The notes beneath the pieces are model-generated. The model was given only the letters and a program-made list of their open reading frames with translations, had not been told where the DNA came from and did no database searches. This document shows positions 55,001 to 64,000 of a stretch of DNA of 64,000 nucleotides, piece after piece. The DNA is from Cylindrodendrum hubeiense (Eukaryota > Ascomycota > Sordariomycetes > Hypocreales > Nectriaceae), in contig JAANBB010000063.1 of NCBI GenBank assembly GCA_014621425.1, positions 82,465-146,464 of the forward strand, given 5' to 3'. The translations under genes were made by a program, and so were the position numbers. How positions within the stretch are numbered: position 1 is the first letter of the stretch; every line of letters begins with the position of its first letter.

Positions 55001-57024
55001 GCACCTTGGCCGCCAAAAACAAAACCAAGTCTGGTCTTCTTGTCGCCGGTGCTGGCCGCCACGGGTTTCCCGGCGAGGGCCTGAAGGCTTGTAACCAGAG
55101 CGTCGGTGGTATCAGCAACCACAATGGCGCGGTGCCTGTTCTTGGTTCGCCTGTTCAAAGTGTAGGCGAGTCGATCCAGCCAGCGCTTATCTGTGATAGA
55201 GCTGGAAGTCTGTGACACAAACTCGGCGAGAGTGGTCGCAAAAGATTGGCAACTGTTCTCGGTGGCACCGCTGATGATAAAGACGCGAGGTTGGACCTCC
55301 GCTGTGGAAGCAGGCTGCTGCTTATCCACGGCAGGCTGAAGATACTTCGCATTGTCAACGATGACATGGGCATTGGTACCTCCGTAACCGAAGCTTTGGT
55401 GGGACACAAGTCAGAAATTGTAAACAAAGCAGCAAATGAATGAGAACATACCTGTTGACAGAAATTCGGTTAAGCTCACGAGTCTCCAACTCCGAGTTAA
55501 TCTGAAGACGGGTTAGTACTAAGAGGAAAAGCCACGCGTGGGGAATAGAGGGATGTAACTTGCCTGTAAGTTCCAGTCATCAACCAAAATCTTGCCGTTA
55601 GCCTTCTCGAAGTTGACTTGGGGCGGGATGGAGCCCTTCTCAAGCATGAGAACAGCCTTGATGAGACCAGCAACACCGGCAGCACTCTCAGTGTGGCCGA
55701 TGTTTCCCTTGATGGAACCAATGGGGAGCTTCTTATTAGGATTGCGGCTCTTGGACAGAGCCGAGGCGATAGCCTCTACCTCGATAGGATCACCGACGGC
55801 AGTACCGGTACCGTGGGCCTCGACGTAGTCGACGCTGAGATCCAGTCCCGCATCCTTAAAGGCCTTTCGGATGGCCTTCTCCTGGGCCTCACCACTGGGC
55901 ACACTGATACCCGGGGTTCGACCGTCCTGGTTGAGGACGGTGTTGCGAATGATGGCGCGAATGTTGTCACCATCTCGCAACGCCTTGGAGAGAGGTTTCA
56001 GCACGAGACCACCACATCCCTCACCTCGACCGTAACCGTTGGCACGGTGGTCGAAAGGGAAGGACTTTCCGTCAACGGAGAACATCTTAAGCTTGCTTTG
56101 GTAAGTGAAACGCTGGGGGTCAGCAAGCAGGTTGACACCGCCGACGAATGCCATCTCGGTCTCCTTGGACCGGAGACTCTGCACCGCCAAATGCAGCGCA
56201 ACCAAACTTGAAGAACAACCAGTGTCCACTGTCAAACTAGGACCCTGAAGATTGAACTGGTACGATATTCTGTTGGAGGTGATGGCAGGGCCTGATCCGG
56301 TAACATGGTAGGTGGCGGGGTACTCGGGGTCGCGGGAAAGGACTTCGGCGTAGTCTGAAGTCCACTGTCCAACGTACACACCGGCGTTCGCAGACCACAG
56401 CTGCTCTGAGTTTATGCCGGCATTTTCGAAAGACTCATATGCGACCTCGAGCATCATGCGTTGTTGGGGGTCCATGGCCTAATAATGATGAGAAAATGCA
56501 TCTCGAGATTATTGGGGAATTCGCAGCAGACTTACCTTGGCCTCAACAGCGTGAATGCCGAAGAATGGGGCATCGAAGGCAGCGATGTCCTCATCGAGGA
56601 AGTGGCCACCGTTGGTGTTTGTCTTTCATCATGTCAGGTCAGCTTAAAATAGATCAACTCCACGGCGAGCCGCAATGCTCTCTCCACTTATCGCGGGGCA
56701 ACCAAAATTACAACAATAAAAATGATGAAGCCCGAGATAAAAAGCGAGAGGCCATAAACTCCGGAAATGGTGACTTACCACACTGGAAGTGCTATTATTA
56801 GGATCAAAGAATGCCTCCATATTGAAGCGATTCTTCGGGCCCTTGGACCAGGCCGAGGTACCGGTCGCAAGACTGGTCCATAGCTTCTGAGGGTTTGCTG
56901 AACCGGGGTACCGACAGCTCAAACCAATGATGGCGATAGATTCAAGACTCTCGTCTCCCGCGGCGCCGGGCGCGTCATGGGAGCCATTTGTGAGAGGCTT
57001 GTCGTAGGGAATCGCGTCGCCCAT
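49003..57024 (-). CDS. Highly reducing polyketide synthase KS-AT-DH-MT-ER-KR-ACP
   Basis: Seven exons, 57024-56779, 56622-56536, 56478-55564, 55501-55452, 55393-50272, 50222-49896 and 49827-49003, give 2,523 residues. KS: DTGCSSS (Cys199), EAHGTGT (His333), NIGHTES (His373). AT: GHSSGE (Ser648). DH: HVIQGQCVFP (His977) and LDSALFHG (Asp1173). C-methyltransferase: VEIGAGTGS (about 1430). ER: HSAAGAVGQAA nucleotide-binding loop (about 1948). KR: VIGGLGGLG (about 2160) with Tyr2304. ACP: YGVDSLVAV (Ser2475). No thioesterase or other release domain follows the ACP. All tailoring domains look intact, so a saturated or partly reduced, C-methylated chain is expected. The third intron uses a GC donor. 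It is likely to make the acyl cap, or a polyketide-derived residue, of the NRPS product. Confidence 0.95.
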
Positions 57025-58262
57025 CCTGAATGAAGGCCCACCGAGCGTTTCTGATCAATTATAGACGGTCGGTAAAATGTAGAGTATAAAACAACATATG
57101 GCAAACAATGCCGAAGTGTAAAAGGAAGGGTTGCGTTCCGGCGGTTGTGTAGGTATTCGGGTTCGCGTATAACTTGGTACTTCGAGTGGGGGTTTGTAGG
57201 CCGCGCTGTCAACGATCTGTCAACGATTAAAGGGCGGCATGTATGTTGGTTGGGTACTGTCGGCCTTGAGTTGGGGTAGGCTAGTGTGCAACTGGAAATT
57301 CACTGGTAAATCGTTGAGGAGATACCAGCAATGTATGCTCTTGGCCGTAAGCTTAAGGGAACCGGCTGCTGATGAATGTCGCTGATGGATATGGTGTCAG
57401 CGAATCACGGACTGTGCACTGTGCATGTCTACTACGTAGTATGTTGTCTTACAAGGCGCTGCGAATTGGGTAAGGTGTAATGAGGATTACGGGCTAGGCA
57501 AGATCCGCAAATGCACGTTCGCGGCATTGCGCTTTTGGTGGAAAGTAAATGATTCGACACCAGACACATGTGATAAGCAATTCTAACCCGTTTCACTCCC
57601 GGATGCCCCCACCCCCCTACACCCCTCTGGTCCACAATAACCCACGTTTCTCTAGACCGGACTCAGCAGTCAACCATTACGGGGATTCACTTGGGGGCAA
57701 CGTGCGGGAGCTCCGGCCTGGGGAGCTTGCCATTGGGTCTTTGCTTCGATCCCATAGAGTTCGCCCATGGACTGACTGTAGGGTTGTATCGGGCCCCTGA
57801 CCCAGGCAGGATTGTCATGCTTCATGCCGCACGATGCTCGGTTTCATTGGTTCTGCGTCTTCTTGACACGGTCTAGAGCTGATGCGAAGGAGATGAAGGA
57901 GCTGATGGAATAAGACTGCTGAGCATCTTAGTTCCTGGGATTGGTGATCACGACAGCGCAAGATGTAGCCCGGACTATTGTATTTACGGTTTAGCAGCAA
58001 ATTTATGAAGTTTATTTGGGTGACAGTAGAATATTCGAAGGGCTCGTCTATGAAGATTTCCGAATATCCCGACATTTAAAAAATAATGTAAAGAATATGG
58101 CAGAACTGCCGTCGCATTGTGTGTATCTAAAAGCGCGAATCGGGTACAACTCAACATACATTACAGTAGATAAATGACAAACTCGAGCTACTCTGGTACA
58201 AACAAATCCCGAAATCATGTAAAATCTTGACAGGCACCGTGATGGTCTCTCCCCAACAATGC
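57025..58262. other. Spacer between polyketide synthase and dehydrogenase genes
   Basis: About 1.2 kb holding the PKS promoter (leftward) and the 3' end of the dehydrogenase. On the minus strand a TATA-like tttatact lies near 57090. A perfect 12-bp palindrome sits at 57430-57441. No gene was recognised. Confidence 0.55.
57430..57441. promoter_or_regulatory. 12-bp palindrome TACTACGTAGTA, copy 2
   Basis: Identical to the palindrome at 39348-39359. Here it lies about 406 bp upstream of the PKS start. A shared symmetrical element in front of two cluster genes is a candidate operator. Confidence 0.4.
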
Positions 58263-59210
58263 TCACGCCGAGGGAACATGGGCCCGCAACTCCTTCTCAG
58301 TCCAGTCCCACAACTTCTCATCCAGATCATCAGCAATCCCGTCAGCGTTGAACTTTCCGCGGACGCCGACAGGCTCGACGTAGTCTCCGCTGGTGTAGTC
58401 GGTGGACACGGATGCCCAGAGCTGATTCTTGACGCCCTGGTCGACAGGCGTGTACCCGTAGTTGGAAATGCGCTCTAGGAGGCGGATCCAGAGGGGCAGG
58501 CCAGTCATGCTGCTGACAAGATTGGTGCGCGAGGGGCCTGGATGCACTGAGACGACGCGGAGCTCAGGGTGTCTGCGGGCGAGCTCACGCGCGAAGCAGA
58601 CGTTGGCGAGCTTGCTCTGGCCGTACCGCACGATCGTCGCCATGCCCTCAGACACGGTCTTGAGGCTGTCGAACTCAATGCCGACGCCTCCCTCGGGACG
58701 GGCTTGGTAGGCGGCAGACGAGAGCACGACGACGCGCACATCGGGGGTCTCGCTGCTCTTGACCGTCTTCTGCAGAACGGGCATGAGGAGCTGGGTGAAG
58801 AGCGCGTGACCCATGTGGTTGGTGCCGAACTGCATCTCGTAGCCCTCCTTGGTGAGGGCCGCGGCGGACGCCATGATACCCGCGTTGAGCATGAGGATGT
58901 CCAGGCGTTCGGACTCAGCCGAGAAGGTTGTGGCAGCCTTCTTCACCGAGTCGAAAGAAGCCAGATCAAGCTGGAGGACCTGGATCTTGGCAGCGGGCAC
59001 CTTCTTCTTGATCTCATCGGCAACGGCTTGACCCTTCTTCACATCGCGAGATGCAAGCCAAATCTTGGCCGGGCCGTGTCGGGCGAATTCGAGCACGGAT
59101 TGCTTGCCGAGGCCGTTGTTGCCACCCGTCACGAGGATGACCTTCCCCTCCAGAGAGGGGATGTCGGTGGCGGGATTGAAAGGGATGGAATCAGGGCTAA
59201 TGGCGGCCAT
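58263..59210 (-). CDS. Short-chain dehydrogenase/reductase
   Basis: An intronless frame of 315 residues. The Rossmann motif TGGNNGLG is at 28-35, LNAGIM at 109-113, the catalytic Ser is in VLSSAAY (164-165), and YGQSK provides Tyr196 and Lys200. It resembles the retinol-dehydrogenase/WW-oxidoreductase-like branch common in fungi; no signal peptide is evident. It probably uses NAD(P)H to interconvert a ketone or aldehyde and an alcohol. In the cluster it could act on the polyketide chain, an oxidised amino-acid side chain or the peptide C-terminus. It diverges from the second thioesterase. Confidence 0.88.
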   Translation of the reverse strand: MAAISPDSIPFNPATDIPSLEGKVILVTGGNNGLGKQSVLEFARHGPAKIWLASRDVKKGQAVADEIKKKVPAAKIQVLQLDLASFDSVKKAATTFSAESERLDILMLNAGIMASAAALTKEGYEMQFGTNHMGHALFTQLLMPVLQKTVKSSETPDVRVVVLSSAAYQARPEGGVGIEFDSLKTVSEGMATIVRYGQSKLANVCFARELARRHPELRVVSVHPGPSRTNLVSSMTGLPLWIRLLERISNYGYTPVDQGVKNQLWASVSTDYTSGDYVEPVGVRGKFNADGIADDLDEKLWDWTEKELRAHVPSA

Positions 59211-60794
59211 GGTGTCGGTTGTGCAGGCGTGTCAGATGGTTGAGGCCTGAGTTGAGCTTTCCTGCAGTGATGTGGGACCTAGAGAGTGGCAATGCAGATG
59301 TGGTAGGTTCTACTTGACGTTTGTTGTTGCTACGACCAGGGTATCACAATCCAAATTTCGCTTTATCAAAAGATGTCGACAATGGCTTCTACAAAACGAC
59401 TTCCCGTTTGGAAATGGTATGAAACTACCGGGTAGCTGGTCTGTGACCAAATGTGGAGCCAGATGACAGCTAACGGCAATTTAATCATGGTGTCAGCCTC
59501 ATCAGGGTTGAGGCTGTCCTTGATCCAGCTTCCGACACGTGTGTCTACCCATAGAAACCTTAAGCGGAACCGAGTGGCATAGTTAGTAATATTTGATAGA
59601 GCGCATGGCATTGGAATGCGACCGACCCGTTTCCGCGGGTACAAGATCGCCCGGATAAATGAGGTGAATAAGATTGAGATGCGCATTATGGTCGGTTAGA
59701 GGCGACATAATCCTAGGCCCACGGTTCGTGTCACTAGTTACGCTCAATGAGTAAGGTCAGAGACCAATTGCGGAAGACGCGACAGGGGTTATTGGGGTCG
59801 TTGTATATGTAGAAACACTATTGCTGGCATTGTCCTTCACGGCCCACTTGGGAAGTGCACTCTATCTGTGCGAACGACACATATTTGGCCAAGACATTAT
59901 GTTCTGTGAGAGCCAATACTGAAACCACGGGCCCAGGCAGCGACTTTCTAGGGGCACTGCAGGCATAGCCAAGTCAGAGCAGGGCTGGGTTTGGGGCAGA
60001 CCAGGCTGACATACTCATTCATCCAATGTCTGTGTGTAGGCTTCATACCCTGACGTCCTGGCCTAAGGGGTCTGTTTCGTCTGCTTGCCGTCGGATTGGT
60101 TCAAATGACGTCGCTTATCTCAATGTCAGGATGAACTCGGTCATGGTGCTGATTATGTCCACACCAGGGTATTTGCAGCCCGGAGCTCCCCTCCGCCTCT
60201 GACCAAAACACGGGGGGCAAGTTGGCCAATGATGGATGGGTCGGCATCCGAGATAGGAAATCGGATTAAGGTTACCCACGGGAGCTCTCGTAAGCCAGGG
60301 ACGAACCCCACTATAACGCCCTGTTGCCCCACAACTACAGGGCACTCCACAGGCCAGTGGCCGCCAAGGCACCCCTCACCGCACCCATGCGCATCTGCCT
60401 TACGACATTTCTTTACGTCAGTCGTACCGGGCTGCGGTGCGCTACAGGGCCATTCCCCCAGCCTGCGTAACGTAAGGCCCGGCCCGCCGTATCCCTGCTC
60501 GGCAATAGACCCCCCAGCCCATTGCGTGCCTTCTCACGTCCTGCCAACTCGGTACTAGTATTGGATCTGGTTGCTGGGTGTTAATACGGGGAGGCAGGGA
60601 AGGCAGGGAAGGCATGCGATGTCGCAGGCACCAGCCCCGCGTAGCTGCGCCCAGCCCCCCGCTACCCCTCTACTTTCCCACTGGAAATGATAGCCAAGAG
60701 GTCAAGGGAAACACAGGTCGAAGCGTACCTAAATAGCTACCGGAAACATAGAGAGAGAGAGAGAAAGCATCGCCTGTAAACTTAACTTTTCACA
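59211..60794. other. Divergent promoter region, dehydrogenase and second thioesterase
   Basis: About 1.6 kb. It contains TGACGTCC (60051-60058), TGACGTCG (60106-60113) and TTACGTCA (60413-60420, 375 bp before the thioesterase start), tandem ggcagggaa units near 60592-60610 and a GA repeat at 60752-60764. No gene was recognised. Confidence 0.55.
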
Positions 60795-61884
60795 ATGGAC
60801 AAGAACCCGCTTAGAGTGCAGTCCGCGCCGCCCGGCAAGTCTCCCAAGCCGACGCCGCTTGTGTTGATCCACGATGGAGGCGGTACAACCTTTGGCTACT
60901 TCAGCCTGGGGAAGTTGAATCGCGATGTGTGGGCCATCCATAACCCGCGGTTCTTCACCGCCGCGCCGTGGGAGGGCGGCATGGAGGAGATGGCCCGACA
61001 TTACATTGGCCTGATCGAAACCATCGATCTCTCCGGGCCTATCCTGCTGGGAGGTAAGTGAAACTCTACTCGTTCGTTCGTTGGGATCGGCATATGCAAT
61101 GCGACCGTCTCCGACGCGCTCCCAGCAATGGTTGGTGAGCCTAGACTAACGGTGCTTCACTTGCAGGTTGGTCTCTCGGTGGCTACCTGTCCATCGTCAT
61201 GGCGCGCATCCTGGCCGACACGCCGTCGCCCAAGTTCACCGTCGCCGGCATGCTCATGATCGACTCGCCCTACCACATCGCCCTGAACCGCTTTCCCGGG
61301 TCGGGCGCCGATCCCGACTTCACCAAGCTGCCCGACCTCGTGCGCAAGTCGCTCAAGAACTGCGATCAGCTGCTGCAGAACTGGGAGCTCCCGGAGTGGG
61401 CTGGCCCCGCTCTGGGCGGCAAGACGGTGACCTTGACCGTCGGCGGGGAGAAGCACCAGATCGAAGACGGCCACATCCTGTACAAGTCATTGACCGAGGG
61501 ATGGGAGAACGTTGAGGCGAAGCCGTTCGAGCCACATGCCGGCGTCGAGTCGGCCTCCGCCGCAGTTGGGCCCCCGCCTGCTGTCCTAGTGAGGTGCGTC
61601 GGATACGCAAAGACACAGGCGCCTACCGACCAGGCGTGCTTTGTCGACTTGTACCGCGGCGAGCGTTTCCTTGGCTGGGAGGGCACGTACCCTAGCTTCA
61701 TCAAGGCCAGCATGGACACCGACACCAACCATTATAATATTTTCGACTTCAAGCACGTGAGTAAATGCAAGCAACGGCGCTTTTTAGAAGAGTGTTCAGC
61801 TAACAAGCGCTTTCTCAGGTTTCCAAACTCACGATCCAGCTGAACGAGGGCCTTGGCTTTCTCGAGACTCTGAAGAATGCCTGA
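60795..61884 (+). CDS. Thioesterase-like alpha/beta hydrolase (paralogue 2)
   Basis: Three exons, 60795-61053, 61167-61756 and 61819-61884, give 304 residues. LVLIHDGGGT lies near the N-terminus, GWSLGG holds the nucleophile Ser89 just after the first splice, and NHYNIF (His275) is near the C-terminus. Both introns have GT..AG ends and CTAAC-like branch sites. Their positions and phases match those of the paralogue at 30764: phase 1 inside the Gly codon before WS, and phase 0 near the end. This copy is about 40 residues longer, including an insertion around VTLTVGGEKHQIEDG. It probably acts in trans on carrier-bound intermediates. Having two copies suggests that one serves the PKS and the other the NRPS, which is inference. 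Confidence 0.87.
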
Positions 61885-62518
61885 ACGGGAGACGCTTTCT
61901 GTATTACATGGTGCACACGGCGGAAGACCGTAAATGGGTATATAGAGCCGTTTGATATTGGTTGTGAGTGGCGTGCTTGTTCCTTGGTATTGGGAAATTT
62001 CGAGGGTTGCGGTTCTGGGCCTTTTTGTTACTCTAGGTACTCAAATGATGGGATGAAGAGGGAGGTGGCAGTGTATTCATAGAACTTAGGTACCCACTAC
62101 TAGATTAAATTTTACCTGACGGGTTGCAATATCTTACGATGATTGGTACATGTGCCTGTGCAAAAGAATGTCCAATACAGAAGGTGCTTAGCAGCACGTT
62201 ACGAGCCACTACGTTCCTACGGTAGCAAACGCTGCGGACGCAGTACGGGAGACCATTCTAGTGAAGTCATTATGGCCAAGACAGCAAATCAATACTTAAT
62301 GTTCTATCGTGTTGAAGTAACAAATCTATGTATTATAATATGAACGCAAAGATCAAGAATCATGCGCCGTGTAAGTTCCTCTAACTTGGTAGTAAATAAC
62401 CTTTCTAAGCCAGCATCGTCTGTCTATACCGCATAGCCACCGCTGTTAACAAGAAGAAAATGACGACCCAACCAAAAGATGATACCGCAAGCCACTCCAA
62501 CAGAATATTGCCATGTCT
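61885..62518. other. Convergent spacer, no gene recognised
   Basis: About 630 bp between the ends of the second thioesterase and the decarboxylase. It is AT-rich toward 62300 and presumably holds the two 3' untranslated regions. Confidence 0.55.
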
Positions 62519-64000
62519 CTACACAATCACGGACTCCTTTCCGAGCTGCTCGAGGGCAACGATAATACCCTCGACAGTGTCGGTCAGAGTCTGCCAGTTG
62601 ACGGCGACTCTGAAAAAGCTGCCCTCGTCTCCGGGGGCGTAATCAATCATGAAACCCCGTGTGGCAATCTTCTTCACAAGGTTCTTGGTGCGCTGGGTGT
62701 TCTCCTCCTTGCTCTGGCCCATCTGGCCGCCAGGGGCGTAGTAGAAGCAGACCTGCAGGCAGGGCGGCGGGTTGCTCGACACGAGCTTGAAGTCGGGATG
62801 GGCCTCGACAACGTTGGCCAGGTGGCCAGCCGTGCTGAAGGCGTTATCAGCCGCCCGACGGAAGCCAGCGGCGCCGTAGTATGTCCATGAAAGAGCGAGC
62901 TTCATGCTGTCGGCACGGCGTCCGCACTGCAGCGTCAAGTCGGCCATGTCCCAGACATCGTCGCTGGGCTCGTCGTTGTGGAAGAGGTAACCGGCCGGCA
63001 GAGTATTGGCCCTATGCAGCAGGCTGGTGTCTCGAGTGAGCAGGAACGAACAGGTGGCGGGCACGTTGAGCATCTTGTGCGGGTTGATGGTCAACGAGTC
63101 GGCGAGGTGCGTTCCCTCCAGCTTGTGCTTGTGCTTCTCCGAGAAGATGGCAGCGCCGCCCCATGAAGCGTCGACATGGAACCACATGTTGAACTCGGTG
63201 CAGATGGCCGAGATCTCATGTAGAGGGTCGAAAGCTCCGAAGACGGTGGTTCCGGCCGTGGCGTTGACGTACAGCGGCGTGCGGCCCTCTGCCTTGGCCT
63301 GGAGCACTGAGGCTCGCAGGGCATCGGCATCCATACGGCCATCGGGATGTGAAGCCACGGGGACGACGCTCGATACGCCCATACCGCATGCCAGAGCAGC
63401 CTTCTGGATAGAGTAGTGACCCTGGCAGCTGGTGAAGACGGCGAACCGGTAGGTGCCGTTGCCCTCGCTCCTAGTATCGGGGTATAGAGCACCGCGAGCG
63501 GAAACCAGCGAAGTAAAGTTGGAGGCGCTGCCGCCCTGGCAGGTGATACCGCCAGCACGGGGGCCGGTGAGGCCAAACAGCGAGGCGAAGGTGCGGGCCG
63601 TTGTCTTCTCGACGACGGTCAGGGCGGGCGAGACCTGGTAGACATGTGAGTTGGTGTTGAGGACGGCCAGCAGCATCTCGGACACGACGCCGACGGCATC
63701 GGTGCTGGCGCACAGCTTGTCGAGATAGCCCTGGTCCCAGGTGTTGACGCTGTAGCGCAGCAGGCCCTGAACGAGGTCCAGCAGCCCGTCGCGGCCGCTG
63801 CCTTCGCCCAGCGGCAGCGAGAAGTTCATGCGCTCAGCCAGGACGGCGGGCTCCAGCTTCTCAACCAACACATTCTGGGGGGTGCCGTACTCGCCGCCGC
63901 CGGTGAGCTTGTGCGGTGCGGCCTCGTCTGCGGCGCGGATGTATGGCACAATCAGGGCCTTGACGGCGTCGACCAGGTCGTCAACCTCGTCGGCTCGCCG
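62519..64000 (-). CDS. PLP-dependent group II decarboxylase, 5' end beyond window
   Basis: The frame is open from the right edge to a stop at 62519, giving 493 residues in the window; no in-frame ATG near the edge is needed and the sequence reads as coding up to base 64000. Family features: TCQGGSASN, HVDASWGG (pyridine-nitrogen-binding Asp) and TINPHKML with the cofactor lysine at 63074-63076. It belongs to the glutamate/aspartate/cysteine-sulfinate decarboxylase group. Related enzymes near fungal NRPS genes, such as the aspartate decarboxylase of destruxin clusters, supply beta-alanine, so beta-alanine supply is the leading idea. The substrate cannot be fixed by reading, and a general-metabolism neighbour is also possible. 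Confidence 0.85.
   Translation of the reverse strand, partial: RRADEVDDLVDAVKALIVPYIRAADEAAPHKLTGGGEYGTPQNVLVEKLEPAVLAERMNFSLPLGEGSGRDGLLDLVQGLLRYSVNTWDQGYLDKLCASTDAVGVVSEMLLAVLNTNSHVYQVSPALTVVEKTTARTFASLFGLTGPRAGGITCQGGSASNFTSLVSARGALYPDTRSEGNGTYRFAVFTSCQGHYSIQKAALACGMGVSSVVPVASHPDGRMDADALRASVLQAKAEGRTPLYVNATAGTTVFGAFDPLHEISAICTEFNMWFHVDASWGGAAIFSEKHKHKLEGTHLADSLTINPHKMLNVPATCSFLLTRDTSLLHRANTLPAGYLFHNDEPSDDVWDMADLTLQCGRRADSMKLALSWTYYGAAGFRRAADNAFSTAGHLANVVEAHPDFKLVSSNPPPCLQVCFYYAPGGQMGQSKEENTQRTKNLVKKIATRGFMIDYAPGDEGSFFRVAVNWQTLTDTVEGIIVALEQLGKESVIV

Overview
The window reads as part of a secondary-metabolite gene cluster of a filamentous ascomycete, most likely hypocrealean. The eukaryotic signs are spliceosomal introns of about 50-155 nt, several with CTAAC-like branch sites, long intergenic spacers, a fungal highly reducing polyketide synthase (PKS), an AP-1-like fungal bZIP factor with a C-terminal DUF3425-type region, and a giant intronless non-ribosomal peptide synthetase (NRPS). 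No ribosomal RNA, tRNA, transposase, CRISPR array or viral gene was recognised. All identifications come from reading motifs; no database was searched.

Layout. Positions 28360 down to 1 (minus strand) are one uninterrupted NRPS reading frame of at least 9,453 codons that runs off the left edge. It holds a vestigial loading region (adenylation tail, intact carrier T0, half an epimerisation domain), eight complete condensation-adenylation-thiolation (C-A-T) modules, and the start of a ninth C domain. Diverging from it is a thioesterase-like hydrolase (30764-31680, plus). A minus-strand series follows: an ABCC transporter in 15 exons (38506-33115), an MFS transporter in 4 exons (42389-40523), a bZIP regulator in 4 exons (45665-43870), a highly reducing PKS in 7 exons (57024-49003) and an intronless short-chain dehydrogenase (59210-58263). 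A second, paralogous thioesterase-like gene (60795-61884, plus) and a PLP-dependent group II decarboxylase (64000-62519, minus, 5' end outside the window) close the window.

How the genes may work together (inference). The PKS has no release domain and probably makes a reduced, C-methylated short acyl chain. One of the two stand-alone thioesterases may release or hand over that chain, and the NRPS would use it to cap a linear peptide. Five of the eight readable adenylation pockets are identical or nearly so (DLGFLTGVFK in four, DLSFLTGVFK in one). As I recall, this resembles pockets of alpha-aminoisobutyrate/isovaline modules in peptaibol synthetases. The decarboxylase could supply beta-alanine from aspartate, as in destruxin, leucinostatin and efrapeptin producers. 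The SDR could tailor the acyl chain or a residue or the C-terminus. The two transporters would export product or protect the producer, and the bZIP factor would control the cluster. The best overall hypothesis is an acyl-capped, Aib-rich lipopeptaibiotic pathway (leucinostatin/trichopolyn-like logic) with an unusual order of modules. The product cannot be named because the 3' end of the NRPS is outside the window.
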